This document shows positions 23,377-34,259 of a DNA stretch of 64,000 bases, one piece after another. The stretch is from Meconema thalassinum (lineage: Eukaryota; Arthropoda; Insecta; Orthoptera; Tettigoniidae), in contig OX336395.1 of assembly GCA_946902985.2 (NCBI GenBank), positions 293,317,065 to 293,381,064 of the forward strand. The letters run 5' to 3'. The translations under genes were made by a program, and so were the position numbers. Below the pieces are notes generated by a model, which was not told the DNA's origin, did no database searches, and worked only from the letters and a program-made list of their open reading frames with translations. Position 1 is the first letter of the stretch; every line of letters begins with the position of its first letter.

Positions 23377-23469
23377 TTAAACTTTCTGCAAGCACTGTAT
23401 TCCCGAGTTGCCCAACACCATAGAGCAAGGTATACAACTAACTGCCATATGCATTAGCGTTCTCAAACA

Positions 23470-23660
23470 TCATAATAATGAAATATTGGTTTTAGGTCTC
23501 TTTTAACTACTGTGGCTTTTAGAGACACCGGGGTGCCAGAATTTGGCCCTGAAGAGGATCTCTAACGTGCCAGTTAATCTACTGACATGGCCCCCGCACA
23601 TTTGTGCACCGTCAAATGCCAACTGACTGCACCAGGATTCGAGGAAGGCAGAGAGGAAAC
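23470..23660 (-). repeat. Dispersed repeat related to 12400-12600
   Basis: See the entry at 12400. This copy is followed directly by another SINE at 23690. Confidence 0.6.
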
Positions 23661-23689
23661 TCAATGAATTTGTGCAACCACTATTTATT

Positions 23690-24105
23690 TAACGTATGGC
23701 TTTTAGTGCCAGGAGTGTCCGAGGACATGTTCGGCTCGCCTGAGTCTGTAGCTGCTTCTAGCCGACACCCATAGGGTGAGCTACAAGTTTCGTTCAATTT
23801 CAAGTAGTTCCAACTTTCGCCACCAGATGTCAATGATACTTAGTGGTGAACGTTGGAACTTTAATAGTGTGTTCCGACGAAATCTAACCTAACAATTTAG
23901 CTTCACACAAGTTTAGTCATTGGAAGGATCTTTTACATGCCATAAATCTATGACATGGGACCGCCGGCTTTACTTCCCCTCCGAAGGAAGGCATACTGAA
24001 GGACTTTTAACGCTCTTAGAAAATCCGACGACTTTGGCCGGGTTTGAACCCGCTATCTTGGGAACAGCAGTTCAGCATGCTACCAACTACGCCACCGAAG
24101 CCGCT
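23690..24105 (-). mobile_element. tRNA-derived SINE, inverted partner of 24222
   Basis: On the minus strand the head gcggcttcggtggcgtagtt carries the A box, and gcgggttcaaacccgg carries the B box. The body includes cttccttcggaggggaagta and ends in cgttggaact-type sequence. A copy in the opposite orientation begins 117 bp away at 24222, and a 5'-truncated copy lies at 27755-28105. Confidence 0.85.
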
Positions 24106-24221
24106 TGTGCAACCACTGAACCCTACTCACATTTGCAATCACCAGAACACTTTCCCCTTCCTCGCCCTGAGGGAAGGAAGCTGTCTTTTCTTCATATTTC
24201 TATCCTCCTTTCTCAGTCCAC

Positions 24222-25075
24222 GGCGGCTTCGGTGGCGTAGTTGGGAGCATGCTGAGCTTCTATGCCCAAGATCAATGGGTTCAAACCCGTTCGAAGTCGT
24301 CGGATATTTTTGGAGTATTAAAAATCCCTCAGTATGTCTTCCTTCGGAGGGGAAATAAAGCCGGTGGTCCCATGTCATAGATTTAAGGCATGAAAAAGTA
24401 CCTTCCACTAACTACTCTTGAAGAAGCCAAAATTTGTAGGTTGGAATTGATAACGTTTTATTAGTTCCAACGTTCGCCGCCAGGTGCTGACTGCGATGCC
24501 ATCTGGTAGGCAAGTTCGCAAGTAAGGTGTCGTGGATGGTAGCATTTGGTAGCAAAAGTAGGAACAATTTGAAATTACTGTCTGGAGTCCTTACTTGAAT
24601 TAAAACAGATACACACTAATAATAATAATAACAACATTGTATGGCCGCAGGTGCCAGGTGCAAGCTTTGTTATTTGACGCCCAGAGGTCAGCTTGCATGT
24701 CGAATTTCGTTGTTCCTTCAAGCACTATGAAAGTCAAGGAGGTTACATATCTAAGCTCCTTGAACACTATAGCGCTATCTAATAGAGAAATTAGGAACTT
24801 TGTGTTGCCGCAAACTCTCGAGATTAATTTTGCCATAATGAACACGACCTACTGAATTCAGATAGGTTCTCTAACATGCCAACATCGTATGACATGCATG
24901 CCGTAATTTTTGCCGCCTTTCAAAAATCGCTTACCACAGCCAGGAGTGAACATGAAGGCTACGGGTTGGTAGTCCAACACATTAACCACTCACCCACCGT
25001 GGCAAGCAAACACACACTAATACAGTCATCACAATTAACATTGGTTATCAGACAGATTGTACACGGGTCTACGCA
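24222..25075 (+). mobile_element. tRNA-derived SINE interrupted by another SINE
   Basis: The head cggcttcggtggcgtagttg is followed by a B box gggttcaaacccg. The body continues to acacactaata, where the 24622-25010 SINE has inserted, then resumes with cagtcatcacaattaacatt. A copy at 27755-28105 reads straight through the same site, which shows the uninterrupted form. Confidence 0.82.
24622..25010 (-). mobile_element. tRNA-derived SINE, copy 3 of the 19808 family
   Basis: The target duplication is acacactaata. The (aat)n tail is at the left and the tRNA-like head at the right on the minus strand. The body matches 19808-20192. Confidence 0.88.
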
Positions 25076-25106
25076 GCCCCTAAACTAAGCTGTCCCGAAC
25101 ACTTAC

Positions 25107-25309
25107 CACAGTCATACTGAATGAGCCTCGGATCAGGGAACTGAGTGATCATTGCACTTGCTATAGGATGGAGTAATGCACATTTCGATGACAACTCCTG
25201 CTGCAGGATGGCCTGGGTTCTCTTCTCCTCCCACAGCCGAGAAGGGGGCGGATGAGACACATGGAGCTTGGGAATCGGTGCCGCCACAGCAGGAACAAAC
25301 AGCAAGAAC
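25107..25309 (-). CDS. dom: SWR1-class ATPase (Domino/SRCAP-like), exon 2 of 4 visible
   Basis: This exon encodes the stretch just before the C-terminal ATPase lobe. The first G completes an Arg codon from the 55428 exon, giving RFLLFVPAVAAPIPKLHVSH. It continues with LLHPIASAMITQFPDPRLI and ends QYDCG. That phrase, leading into GKLQ in the next exon, is diagnostic of the Domino/SRCAP/EP400 subfamily. The acceptor is tgcttttag before 25309 and the donor gtaagt follows 25107. The phases match both neighbours (203 bp). The intron on its 5' side is about 30 kb. Confidence 0.94.
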
Positions 25310-25384
25310 CTAAAAGCAAACGTTCACCCATTCAGGTTGGAAGACACAAGGATAGCAATTTCAGACAAAGTCAGCCTCTTAGTC

Positions 25385-25545
25385 TTTGTTGTCTCCGACA
25401 GGATACAAGAGCCATAGAATAAGAGACACCTGCGTTTGAAGAGACATTTGCTTTACCCCAGTTTGTAAGTCTGATCTTCTGAAGAGAAGTAAGAAGCTCA
25501 GGTTGTGAGCAAAGGGGACAATACAAGACACAGAAAACAAAAGTT
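25385..25545. repeat. Dispersed repeat, copy 2
   Basis: Partner of 10510-10665, sharing ctccgacaggatacaag and the order of several shorter blocks. The family is not identified. Confidence 0.5.
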
Positions 25546-26879
25546 TGGTGCTTTTTAGTCGGTCAACACGAATGTACCCAAAGAAATGGGTTATGCCCTA
25601 ATCCTAAAAAATTACATGAAATTAATAAATACACTAGGATGACCAGTTTCGATCGTCAAGCGATAATCATCAGATCCATTACACTTAGGCAGTAAAATCA
25701 AGGTTTGAAAATACAGGTGAAAATATTAACACACACTGACAAGTTGCATTACCAATACTGCAACCAAATAATTGAAGACATCATGGAGAGCAAAGTGTTG
25801 ATTCTCTTCTTAAACACTTTGCTCTCCATGATGTCTCCCCATAAGCGTGATGTCCATCCATTGGGTTCTCGGTCATCTTCCTACCACCTCCCTTTCCAAG
25901 TTTACTTGGGCCATTCAATCCTCTCTACATGTCCAAACTGTGCCAGTCGAACGACTGCCACAATATTTCGTCCCCACCCCTCCCCCTCTCGCCGGGCTGC
26001 TTGTCCCACGTGCTGGGCTCTGAACACTGTATTTAAAACTGTCAAACTCCCGCTGTTACCCCTCTCTGCCTGGCTACGTATTTCCGGCTTTGGAAGGGAC
26101 ATTGACGTCATGAGAAGTCACTGGATGCTTTGCGAATGTTCGAGACTAAAATTCATATTACCGGCCGTGCCACAAATTGCCGCGGTCTGATTGGTTGGCG
26201 TGGGCGCGCATGCGCCAAGTGCCCATGTGTGTGCGGGCGTCCTGAGGAAGTGATCTCTCTGCCTGGGACCGTTGGAGAGGACAGTCGTCTCAAAACGAGA
26301 CGCAATGTAGCGATAAAGAAAGCATGACACGGGACTCGGCCCGTGCCAAGTTCATTTGCAGTAGTTCTGCAAGTTTGATTGTACTTTGGATAATACTATT
26401 TCTTAAACTGTGAATCCCGAGAAGTTACTCATATATTAACTCAATTACGTATTTCCTGTCTTTGTTCGCCGCGTGGTCTTTGTAAGCCAACGGTCACGCA
26501 TGACAATTAGCATTTAAAAATAAGTGAGGAAAAAAAAAAAAAAAAAAAAAAAAGCATATTTCTTGAGTACAAGAAATATTAGCCCAAGCAATAGGCTGAA
26601 AATAAGAACACAAGCTTAAGGAAAAGGGAAGCAGGTTCCCGCTAACGAAAACAGAAATGCTAAGAGGCATTTTGGAGAAATCCAAGTTACACAACAAAAC
26701 TCTCGTAATCACGGAGAAATCCAAGAGCAGAAGGCTCTAAATAAAATAAATGCAGGATATTACCAGGGCAGTAGGCAACACCAAAAACCAAGAAAAACCA
26801 AACATAAGTTACTGAAACAAAATATGTGCTTGAGGCCTGAAGATGTTGCCAGGGCAGTGGCTCTGATCAGTTCTACACA
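25546..26879. other. Intron with small LINE-derived palindrome
   Basis: At 25775-25838 lies a palindrome, gacatcatggagagcaaagt followed by a short loop and its inverse. It belongs to the same LINE 3' sequence as the larger foldback at 26.9-27.2 kb. A minus-strand phrase FGHVERIEWPK near 25920 marks the same LINE end. GC-rich sequence at 26160-26340 and an A-run at 26528-26553 are otherwise unexplained. Confidence 0.5.
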
Positions 26880-27754
26880 TGATGAGAACATCTAGACTAC
26901 GGTGGTTTGGACATGTAGAGAGGATCGAATGGCCCGAGTTAACTTGGAAAGGGAGGTGGTAGGAAGACGACCAAGAACCCACTGGATGGACATCACACTT
27001 ATCGGAAGAATACTTGAAGACATCATGGAGAGCAAAGTGTTGATAAGCCTCCTCCATTCCATTCTCTTCATAAACACTTTGCTCTCCATGATGTCTCCCC
27101 ATAAGTGTGATGTCCATCCATTGGGTTCTCGATCATCTTCCTACCACCTCCACCTCCCTTTCCAAGTTTACTTGGGCCATTCAATCCTCTCTACATGTCC
27201 AAACCACCGTAATCAAGATGTTCTCTCTCCGTATCTTGTCCAATTTGGTCCTTTGGATAGTGGACCGAAGGAACTTCATCTCCGATACCTGTATTCTAGA
27301 TATATCTCTTGTGGTGGGGGAACATGTTTCTATGCCATAGGTGAACTCTTGACGAGTGTCAACTTTACCTTCCTGGGAACTTTCATATCCCGGAGTAGCA
27401 TCCTCACCTGCTGGTAGAAAAGGGAACTCTTCTGTATTCTATTGGTGACTTCATTGTTAGCCAGAGCATCTTGCAGATTACACTACCAAGGTAGGTGAAT
27501 CTGTCCACACATTCCATAGTTTAATTGTAGCCGATATAATTCTCCCGGTACAGCCATTGCCACCGTCTTATTCAAACTAATCTTGAGATTAAACACTACA
27601 AACTTGGTCTTCCATTCGTTGAGTCTATTCTGTACCTTATATTCTGATTCCCCCCATATCATGACCATCTGCGAAGGCCATGGCCTTAAGGTCACCTTAT
27701 GTTTCTTTCATGGACTTCATAATGTCATCCATCACAGTGATAAACCAAAGTCGT

Positions 27755-28105
27755 CGGATTTTTTAAGAGCGTTAAAAATCCCTCAGTATGCCTTCCTTCG
27801 GAGGGGAAGTAAAGCCGGCGGTCCCATGTCATAGATTTATGGCATGTTAAATAACCTACCACTAATTACACCTGTGGGAAGCTAAATTAGGTTAAAAATG
27901 TAAACAACGCTCAGGTTCCTACGTTCGTAGCCAGGATCCGACTGTGGTGGCGTCTAGTAGCCAAGTTCTGAACTAGTAGTTGTTGACAATGGCGTTTGGC
28001 AGCAAAGGTTCAAAAATTCAAACTCTCAGTCCTTATTTGAATTAAGAAACAGAAACACACACAAATACAGTCATCACAATTAACACTGGTTATCAGACAG
28101 ATTCT
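27755..28105 (+). mobile_element. 5'-truncated SINE of the 24222 family
   Basis: It starts within the body at gtcggattttttaagagcg, without the tRNA head, and runs to ggttatcagacagattctca. It preserves the site that is interrupted by a SINE in the 24222 copy. Confidence 0.75.
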
Positions 28106-28384
28106 CAGGAACCAGCCAACAGTGATAAACAATAATGGCCATAGTGCACTGCCTTGTTGTACTCCGCTCTTGGTCTGGAACTAGGATGAATGTCCATGAC
28201 CAATACGCACACAGCTAAAACAATTATATCATACAGCATCTGCACTTTCTGCACCAGTCCTCCCGACACATTTATTTTCTTAAGGCATTCCCAGATCTTT
28301 TCTTGTGTCACACGGCTTTCTCTACGTCCAAGAAAACCATGTAGAGATTCTTGCCCTTTTCCCAGAACTTTTCCATCAGCATCA

Positions 28385-28775
28385 TATGATGTGTGTATCA
28401 AGCCTGCAAGCTTGGGTTGGTAGTCAGACACAATAACCACTCACCCGGGTGAGTTAGCCGTGGTCTTTTCGGCATGGCTGCTGGCAGTCGCTCACATCCG
28501 GGAGGAGGGGAGGTTCGAATCCCCCCGCTGGCAACCTTGAAGATGGTCTTCTGTGGTTTCCCATCTTCCCTCCAGGCAAGTGCCGGGGTTGGTCCCTAAC
28601 TATAGGCCACAGCCGCGACCTTCCAACTCCTCGTCCTTACATTCAAACCTTCCTTCCCAGACAACACTCCACACGCGACGGTACTTGTAGCTCACCCATT
28701 GGGTGTCCGCCTAGACACAGCTAAAAACTGGCGAACCGAAAAAAAAAAAAAAAAAACTCACCCACCATGGCAAGT
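28385..28775 (-). mobile_element. SINE fragment of the 19808 family, split by another SINE
   Basis: The left part is 28400-28446 (agcttgggttggtagtcaga, accactcaccc) and the right part is 28757-28775 (cacccaccatggcaag). The inserted SINE at 28447-28756 separates them, and the 8-bp actcaccc is duplicated. Confidence 0.75.
28447..28756 (+). mobile_element. tRNA-derived SINE with poly-A tail
   Basis: The target duplication is actcaccc on each side. The body carries a B-box-like gaggttcgaatccccc and ends in about 18 A. A diverged fragment of this family is at 50815-50960 (gggttcgctccc, ccaggcaaataccggga). Confidence 0.88.
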
Positions 28776-29570
28776 TACGCTGCTCGATGATCTTCTTGAG
28801 AATCTTTAGTGGATGGGATAAGAGAGTAATTCCTCTGTAATTAGTACATTGAAGTTTCCTTTCTTAAACAATGGTACTTTGTTGTCTTTCCATAAATCAT
28901 TGAGCATTCTGCGTAGCCACTCTAGGTCCCTGTACTCCTGCTGCTTGGATCATATCTGCACTGACCTCAGCCATTCCTGATGTCTCTGTTTCAGTCCATG
29001 TTATAGGAGGTTCATCCATATCATGCAATTCTCGTTGTCCCATACCGCTTGGTTTGTTCACTGTAACATTCAACATCGCTGATATGTCTTTTGTTCCTGA
29101 AGAGAATACCATTGCTATCTTCAAGTGGTGTTTCTAGGATTCCTCTTGTTTTTGATCACTGCATAAAGCAACTTCTGGTTTCCTTACTAACCACTTACTA
29201 GTTTGTCAGTGAACTCATCCCATAGCTCTGTCTTCTCTTCTGTAATTATTCTCTTCAACTTCTTCTTGCGGTACACTTCCATAACGTCTCCGATCTTCTC
29301 AACTCGTATCTCTACTGGCTTGAGTATCACTTCATCTGTTCCTCTTTTTGCCCTGATTCTATCCTTTAATGCCATTTTACTTTTTCGTTCCACCAGGGTG
29401 TTTCTTTCCACACACCTCCATAGCTTCCTTCACCAGGGAATCACAATCTGTTCCATTCCCCTTCAGCATTCTTAACTTCGTCAGCTGGTAGCTGTCTTTT
29501 TATTTTGTGCTGATACTCGAGCCTCTTAACCTTATCACGAAGCTCCCACACTTTGATCTTTGGTAATTAC

Positions 29571-29810
29571 CCTGCGGCTTCATGGCTAAATGGTTAGCGC
29601 AATAGGCTTTGGCCCGAAGTGCCCGGGTTCGATTCCTGGCCGAGCCTACAGGGATTTTCATCTCCTGGGGTTAATTCCCGTGGCTCAGGGACTGGATGTA
29701 TGGGACGTCTTGAGCATCACTTCATTCTCATTACAACGCGCAGGTCGCCCACGGGAGTCAACTAGAAAGTTCTGCACTCGGCCTCTCCGGAGGCCAGAAG
29801 ATCATCATCA
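29571..29810 (+). mobile_element. tRNA-derived SINE
   Basis: The head ggcttcatggctaaatggtt is followed by a B box gggttcgattcctgg. The body matches the general insect SINE core (gcgcaggtcgcccacgggag), which also appears in the SINE at 13531 in inverted form. It ends near an atcatcatca tail. Confidence 0.82.
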
Positions 29811-29889
29811 GCGTTGGAGCTTTCAAATTTACTTTCATTTATTCCGATCCTTATCCTTGAGCGGTCCAGTTCTGTAGTAGTATTCATTA

Positions 29890-32482
29890 TCTCTTATATA
29901 AAAACAAGTGTCCTGACTGACTGATTGACTGACTCATCATCGCGCAGCCAAAACTATTAAAGTTAGAAACATGAAATTTTGGGGATATGTTCGTGGTAAG
30001 TCGAAAACGCGCACTAAGAAAGGATTTTTGGATATTCAGGTTCTAAAGGTGTCTTAAGGGGGTACACATGCATTTCATTGAATAGCAATATCTCCGGCTT
30101 GGTTTCATTGAGGGACGTGATACTCGGCATATAAACGTATCATTAAAAATAAGAAGACACGTGTCTGAGGGTTTTTCGATGTGGTGTATATTATGAGGTG
30201 AAAGGGGTGAAAAGTGGGGGTTGAAGGGTTCCTAACGGAGCGTGTATCTCTTAAACGACATAGGCGAGGAGTTTGAAACTCAGCGGAAAAAAATCAGCTT
30301 AAAAAATAAGTAAATAGGTGTTTGACCGTTTTTTCATAAATCGAATTTAAGGGGCCCATGGGGAGGGGTGAAATTCTGAAAAAAGAAAATTGAAAGATAC
30401 AAAGTCCTGACTCACTCATCATCGCCCAGCCTAAATTATTGAAGTTAGAAACAAGACATTTTGGGGATATGATCATTATATGTCCAAACCGTCCACTAAG
30501 GGAGGTTTTTCGGATATTCAGGTTCTAAAGGGGTGTTAAGGGGGTAAAACCTGCATTTCATTGAATAACAATAACTCCGGATTGGTTTCATTTGTGGATG
30601 TGATACTCGGCATATAAACTGATCATTAAAAATAAGAAGACACGTGTCTGAGGGTTTTTCGATGTGGTGTATATTATGAGGTGAAAGGGGTGAAAAGTGG
30701 GGGTTGAAGGATTCCTAACGGAGCGTGTATCTCCTGAACGACATAGGCGAGGAGTTTGAACTCAGCGGAAAAACATCAGCCTACAAGATAAGTAAATAGG
30801 TGTTGACCGTTATTTTTGTCATAAATCCAATTTGAGGGGCCCATGGGAAGGGGTGAAATTCTGGGGGGGGACAGGAAAGAAAGTGTCCTAACTGATTGAC
30901 TGACTCACTCACTCTTCAATCTCAGGGAGTGAAAGCTGCTTAAAAATAAGTAAATAAGTGTTCGACAGTTTCTTTTTCATAAATCAAATTTAAGGGGTTC
31001 ATGGGGAGGGGTGAAATTCTGGAGAAAAAGAAATGAAAGAAAATGTCCTGACTCACTCACTCACTCATCATCGCCTAGCCAAAATTAATGAAGTTAGAAA
31101 CATGACATTTTGGGGATATGTTCGTTGCATGTCAAAACCGTACACTAAGGGAGGATTTTCGGATATTCAGGTTCTAGAGGGGTCTTAAGGGGGTTGAACC
31201 TGCATTTTATTAATTAACAATATATCTCTAGTGGTTTCACATGTGGATGTGATACTCGGCACATAAACTAATCATTAAAAATAAGCACACATGTGTCTAA
31301 GGGTTTTTCGATGTGGTGTAAATTATAAGGTGAAAGGGGTGAAAAGTGGGGGTTGAAGGTTTCCTAACGGAGCGTGTATCTCTTAAAAGACATAGGTGAG
31401 AAGTTTGAAACTCAGCGGAAAAAATCAGCTTAAAAATTAAGTAAATCGGTGTTCGAAAGTTTTTTCATAAATTCAACTTAAGGGGCCGATGGTGTGGGGT
31501 GAAATTCTGGGGGGAAAAGGAGAGAAAGTGTCCTAACTGACTGACTAACTCACTCACTCATCAAACTCAGGGGAAAAAGACAGCTTAAAAAATAAGTTAA
31601 TAGGTGTTCGAGCGTTTCTTCATAAATTCAATTTAAGGGGCCCATGGGGAGGGGTAAAATTCTGATAAAAATAATTGAAAGAAAATGACCTGATTGACCC
31701 ACTCACTCATCATCGCCCAGCCAAAATTATAGAAGTTAGAAACATGAAATTTTGGGGATATGTTCATTGTATGTCGAAAACGTCCACTAAGGAAAGATTT
31801 TTGGATATTCAGGTTCTAAATGGGTGTTAAGGGGGTAAACCTGCATTTCATTGAATAACAATATCTCACGAGTGGTTTCATTTGGGGATGTGATACTTGG
31901 CATATAAACCAATCATTAAAAATAAGCTGACACATGTCTAATGATTTTTCGATGTAGTGTATATTAAGAGTAAAGGGGTGAAAAGTGGGGGTTGAAGGAT
32001 TCCTAACGGAGCGTGCATCTCCTAAACGACATAGGCGATGAGTTTGAAACTCAGAGGAAAACAATCAGCTTAATACTAATAAATAAATAAATAAATACAT
32101 ACATAAATAAATAATTTAATAAATAGGTGTTCCACCGTATTTTCATAAATCCAATTTAAGGGGCTCATGGGGAGGGGTGAAATTCTGGAAGAAAAACGTC
32201 CACTAAGGAAGGAATTTTGGATATTCACTCTCATCGACCAACCAAAACTATTAAAGTTAGAAGAATGATATTTTGGGATTATGTTTGTTGTGCGTCGAAA
32301 AGTCTACTAAGGAGGCATATTTGGATATTCAAGTTCTAAAGGGGTGTGAACGGGGTTAAACCTGGATTTCATTGAAGAACAATATGACACGACTATGACG
32401 CGAGCGAGTTCTGTAGTAGTATTCATTATCATCCATAAAACAAATAAATCCACCGGGCGAAGCCTGGTACTACACTGCTAGT
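29890..32482 (+). mobile_element. Non-autonomous Helitron-like block with internal long repeats
   Basis: The start, tcttatataaaaacaagtgt, matches the 5' end of the short Helitron at 45911. Four copies of a 480-650-bp unit follow; tcatcatcgc-type starts lie near 29934, 30417, 31066 and 31708, each with ggatattcaggttctaa. Near 32390 it reaches gacgcgagcga, then jumps to a second copy of its own 5' flank (ttctgtagtagtattcatta). It ends in a Helitron-like hairpin, ccgggcgaagcctgg, and CTAGT at 32478-32482. No RepHel gene is present. Confidence 0.78.
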
Positions 32483-32488
32483 AGGGTA

Positions 32489-32700
32489 TATAGTAAAGCC
32501 ATCATTACTTCAGACTTGACATTCTCGTGCTAGGCTGGAGTTTTGTTCGCTAAATCGCGAACAAAACTAAATTGGTCTTGACATTTCGATTTGAATGGCT
32601 GCCTGTGATTGTCTAGTAAAAGTGATTTTCCTTCTGACCGCTAGATAATTCTAGGGTAACACTGAAACTTCAAGTCGGATGTAATGATGGCTTTACTATA
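32489..32700. mobile_element. MITE with perfect 20-bp TIRs
   Basis: The left end tatagtaaagccatcattac is repeated exactly in inverted form at the right end, with weaker pairing for another 11 bp. The ends include TA, so the family is probably Tc1/mariner-like. Inside, ttttgttcgc and gcgaacaaaa form a second hairpin near 32550. It lies beside the LINE 5' piece. Confidence 0.9.
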
Positions 32701-33013
32701 GTTATTCCTCCTCTCTTCTTCCCTTTGCCTCTCCATTTAGTTTCACTCAGGCCTAGGATCACTATTCTCCTTCCTTCCACGAGATCCACCAATTCTTCAC
32801 CCTTACCAGTTAAACTGATTATGTAGAGGGTTCCAATTCGAGCCCGTTGTCTCTTTCGGGTTTGTTGCACTGTCACAAAGCCTTCCGTAAAATCAGGTCG
32901 TAAACCATCATAAAACCATCATACCTGGGATAGACCTGTGTGATGCGAGGCTTAGTACATTGTTGAAATTAACTACATTTTACTCTTATACTGGCTTGCT
33001 AGGCCCAATGTAC
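32701..33013 (-). pseudogene. LINE 5' fragment
   Basis: The minus strand reads ARIGTLYIISLTGKGEELVD and VILGLSETKWRGKGKKRGG, the start of the APE endonuclease ORF, followed at the right by 5' UTR-like sequence. It shares the string actggcttgctaggcc with the LINE at 1-957. It is cut by the MITE at the left and the TIR element at the right. Confidence 0.75.
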
Positions 33014-34259
33014 TATAAGGCAACCAACGTTTAGAATGAAGCATTGGTCTTATGGCGCGTTACAACAGGGTTGCCACTCCATGAGAGGAGGCAGTACAAA
33101 GTGCTTCGCGTACACTTTCCGCACATTCAGCGATTGTACAATGACGAAGACTTGAATTAAGTGAAATGAAAATACTAATAGAAGGCTAACATGACACATA
33201 CAACGAAATTAAATTAACTATAATGTATGCTGAATGTAACATAAAGAAAACAATCAAAGTAAAATAAATAAAGTACAAGCACAAGGAAATGTGTGAAGTT
33301 TCGACTGCAATTAAAGTTGAAGTACGTTATTAAAGAAAATACTCCTCATTGGCTTACCTTTCATGATTTATACTTTCGTTGGGTTTAAGATTCTTAAAAT
33401 AACTGAACACATTAATTACGACCTGTTTTTCCCTCCTTCTGAACACTTGACCACGCTTTCTTTTCACAAAACTATCCATTGTTGTACGTGAAAAACGTAA
33501 AATACAACACGTTAAATCTAACAGAACTGCTGCACACACACTCAAGATAGAGACAGCCGAACTACTGAAATTCAAGCTCGAAGGCCACAGTAATAAAGCT
33601 CTGAGTAGCATGCTGCACCACGCTGTCCTTCGAAACTTCATTTTTATAATCCGCGGTCAATGAACAGCCTGGCCTCTGTAAACAATTAAACCTACACTCT
33701 GGGAAAGCACGTAGAAAACTTCATCCAACATTCCTCTACAACTCTCAAACTGACATGACATGGTTATCTTTAAAAATAGAAAAGTTGGCAGCATACGGAC
33801 TTTTTCAATGCCACTATGCGGTTATGAGAGAATATTCAGAAGTTTTACCTACAGGAAAATTGTAATATTGCCAGTATAAAATATTTCAATAATCCATCAT
33901 CAAGACGACACATTTAGCTACACGTGTGTGAAAAATAGGCATCACAAAGTCAATGCTACAGGATATAAGATCGATTTTACTAAAAGGGGGACTCAGTTAA
34001 TAGTTAAAAAAAAATATGGATATCTAATTTTTCTAGCATTTCTATCAAGTTTACGTAGTTCTAATATAGGACAAAAAAGATCGGCAAAACATAGTTCTAC
34101 CCGAATATGTTGTTTTTTCGACAAAGATAAATTTTGACTGATATGGCAACAGTGGAGTGCTAGAAAATGACAGCGTCATACATGTCTCGCGTGCAACAGA
34201 AAGAGAGAAGAATATCCCTATCTAACCAGTGCTTCATTCTAAACGTTGGATGCCTTATA
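33014..34259 (-). mobile_element. TA-flanked DNA transposon, non-autonomous
   Basis: The TIRs read tataaggcaaccaacgttta on the left and, inverted, tataaggcatccaacgttta on the right, and extend about 35 bp. It encodes a short transposase first exon on the minus strand and nothing else recognisable, so it looks like an internal-deletion derivative. Confidence 0.85.
33358..33479 (-). pseudogene. Transposase first exon with splice donor
   Basis: From the ATG at 33479 the minus strand encodes MDSFVKRKRGQVFRRREKQV, then NVFSYFKNLKPNESINHE, ending at a consensus donor (AAG|gtaagc). This fits the N-terminal segment of IS630-like insect transposases, which precedes a helix-turn-helix. The rest of the gene is missing from this copy. 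Family assignment is moderate. Confidence 0.5.

Larger units (their letters stand above)
20241..23397. mobile_element. Foldback-type DNA element with several guests
   Basis: TA-flanked termini read cagtgcttgcagaaagttta on the left and its reverse complement on the right (23378-23397). When the guests are removed, the two arms of about 450-500 bp are inverted copies almost to the centre near 22140. For example, ccgcgacaacttcc at 22096 matches ggaagttatcgcgg at 22206 in inverted form. Guests are SINEs at 20341 and 20794, a LINE end at 21010, and a TIR element at 22579 that itself holds a SINE. No transposase is visible; the frame at 21912-22292 is arm sequence and not a gene. Confidence 0.82.
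26880..29560 (-). pseudogene. Fragmented LINE with inverted 3' end
   Basis: Minus-strand RT pieces appear in the expected order from right to left. ERNTLVERKSKMALKDRI lies near 29400, VSADMIQAAGVQG near 28950, and FLDVEKAV-like and VSGGLVQKVQMLYD near 28320-28250. MVIWGES-like sequence lies near 27650 and EMKFLRSTIQRTKLDK near 27270-27230. The 3' end is inverted on itself: 26890-27050 and 27060-27220 form an inverted repeat of about 160 bp. SINEs at 27755, 28385 and 28447 break the copy. The related LINE at 34.8-36.6 kb is less damaged. Confidence 0.75.

Noticed and set aside
26160..26340. GC-rich stretch as possible promoter or CpG island
   Set aside because: Short, no transcript evidence, and surrounded by LINE-derived palindromes.
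29890..32482. Tandem repeat array considered as CRISPR-like or satellite
   Set aside because: Unit length of 480-650 bp, eukaryotic context, and Helitron-type ends explain it.
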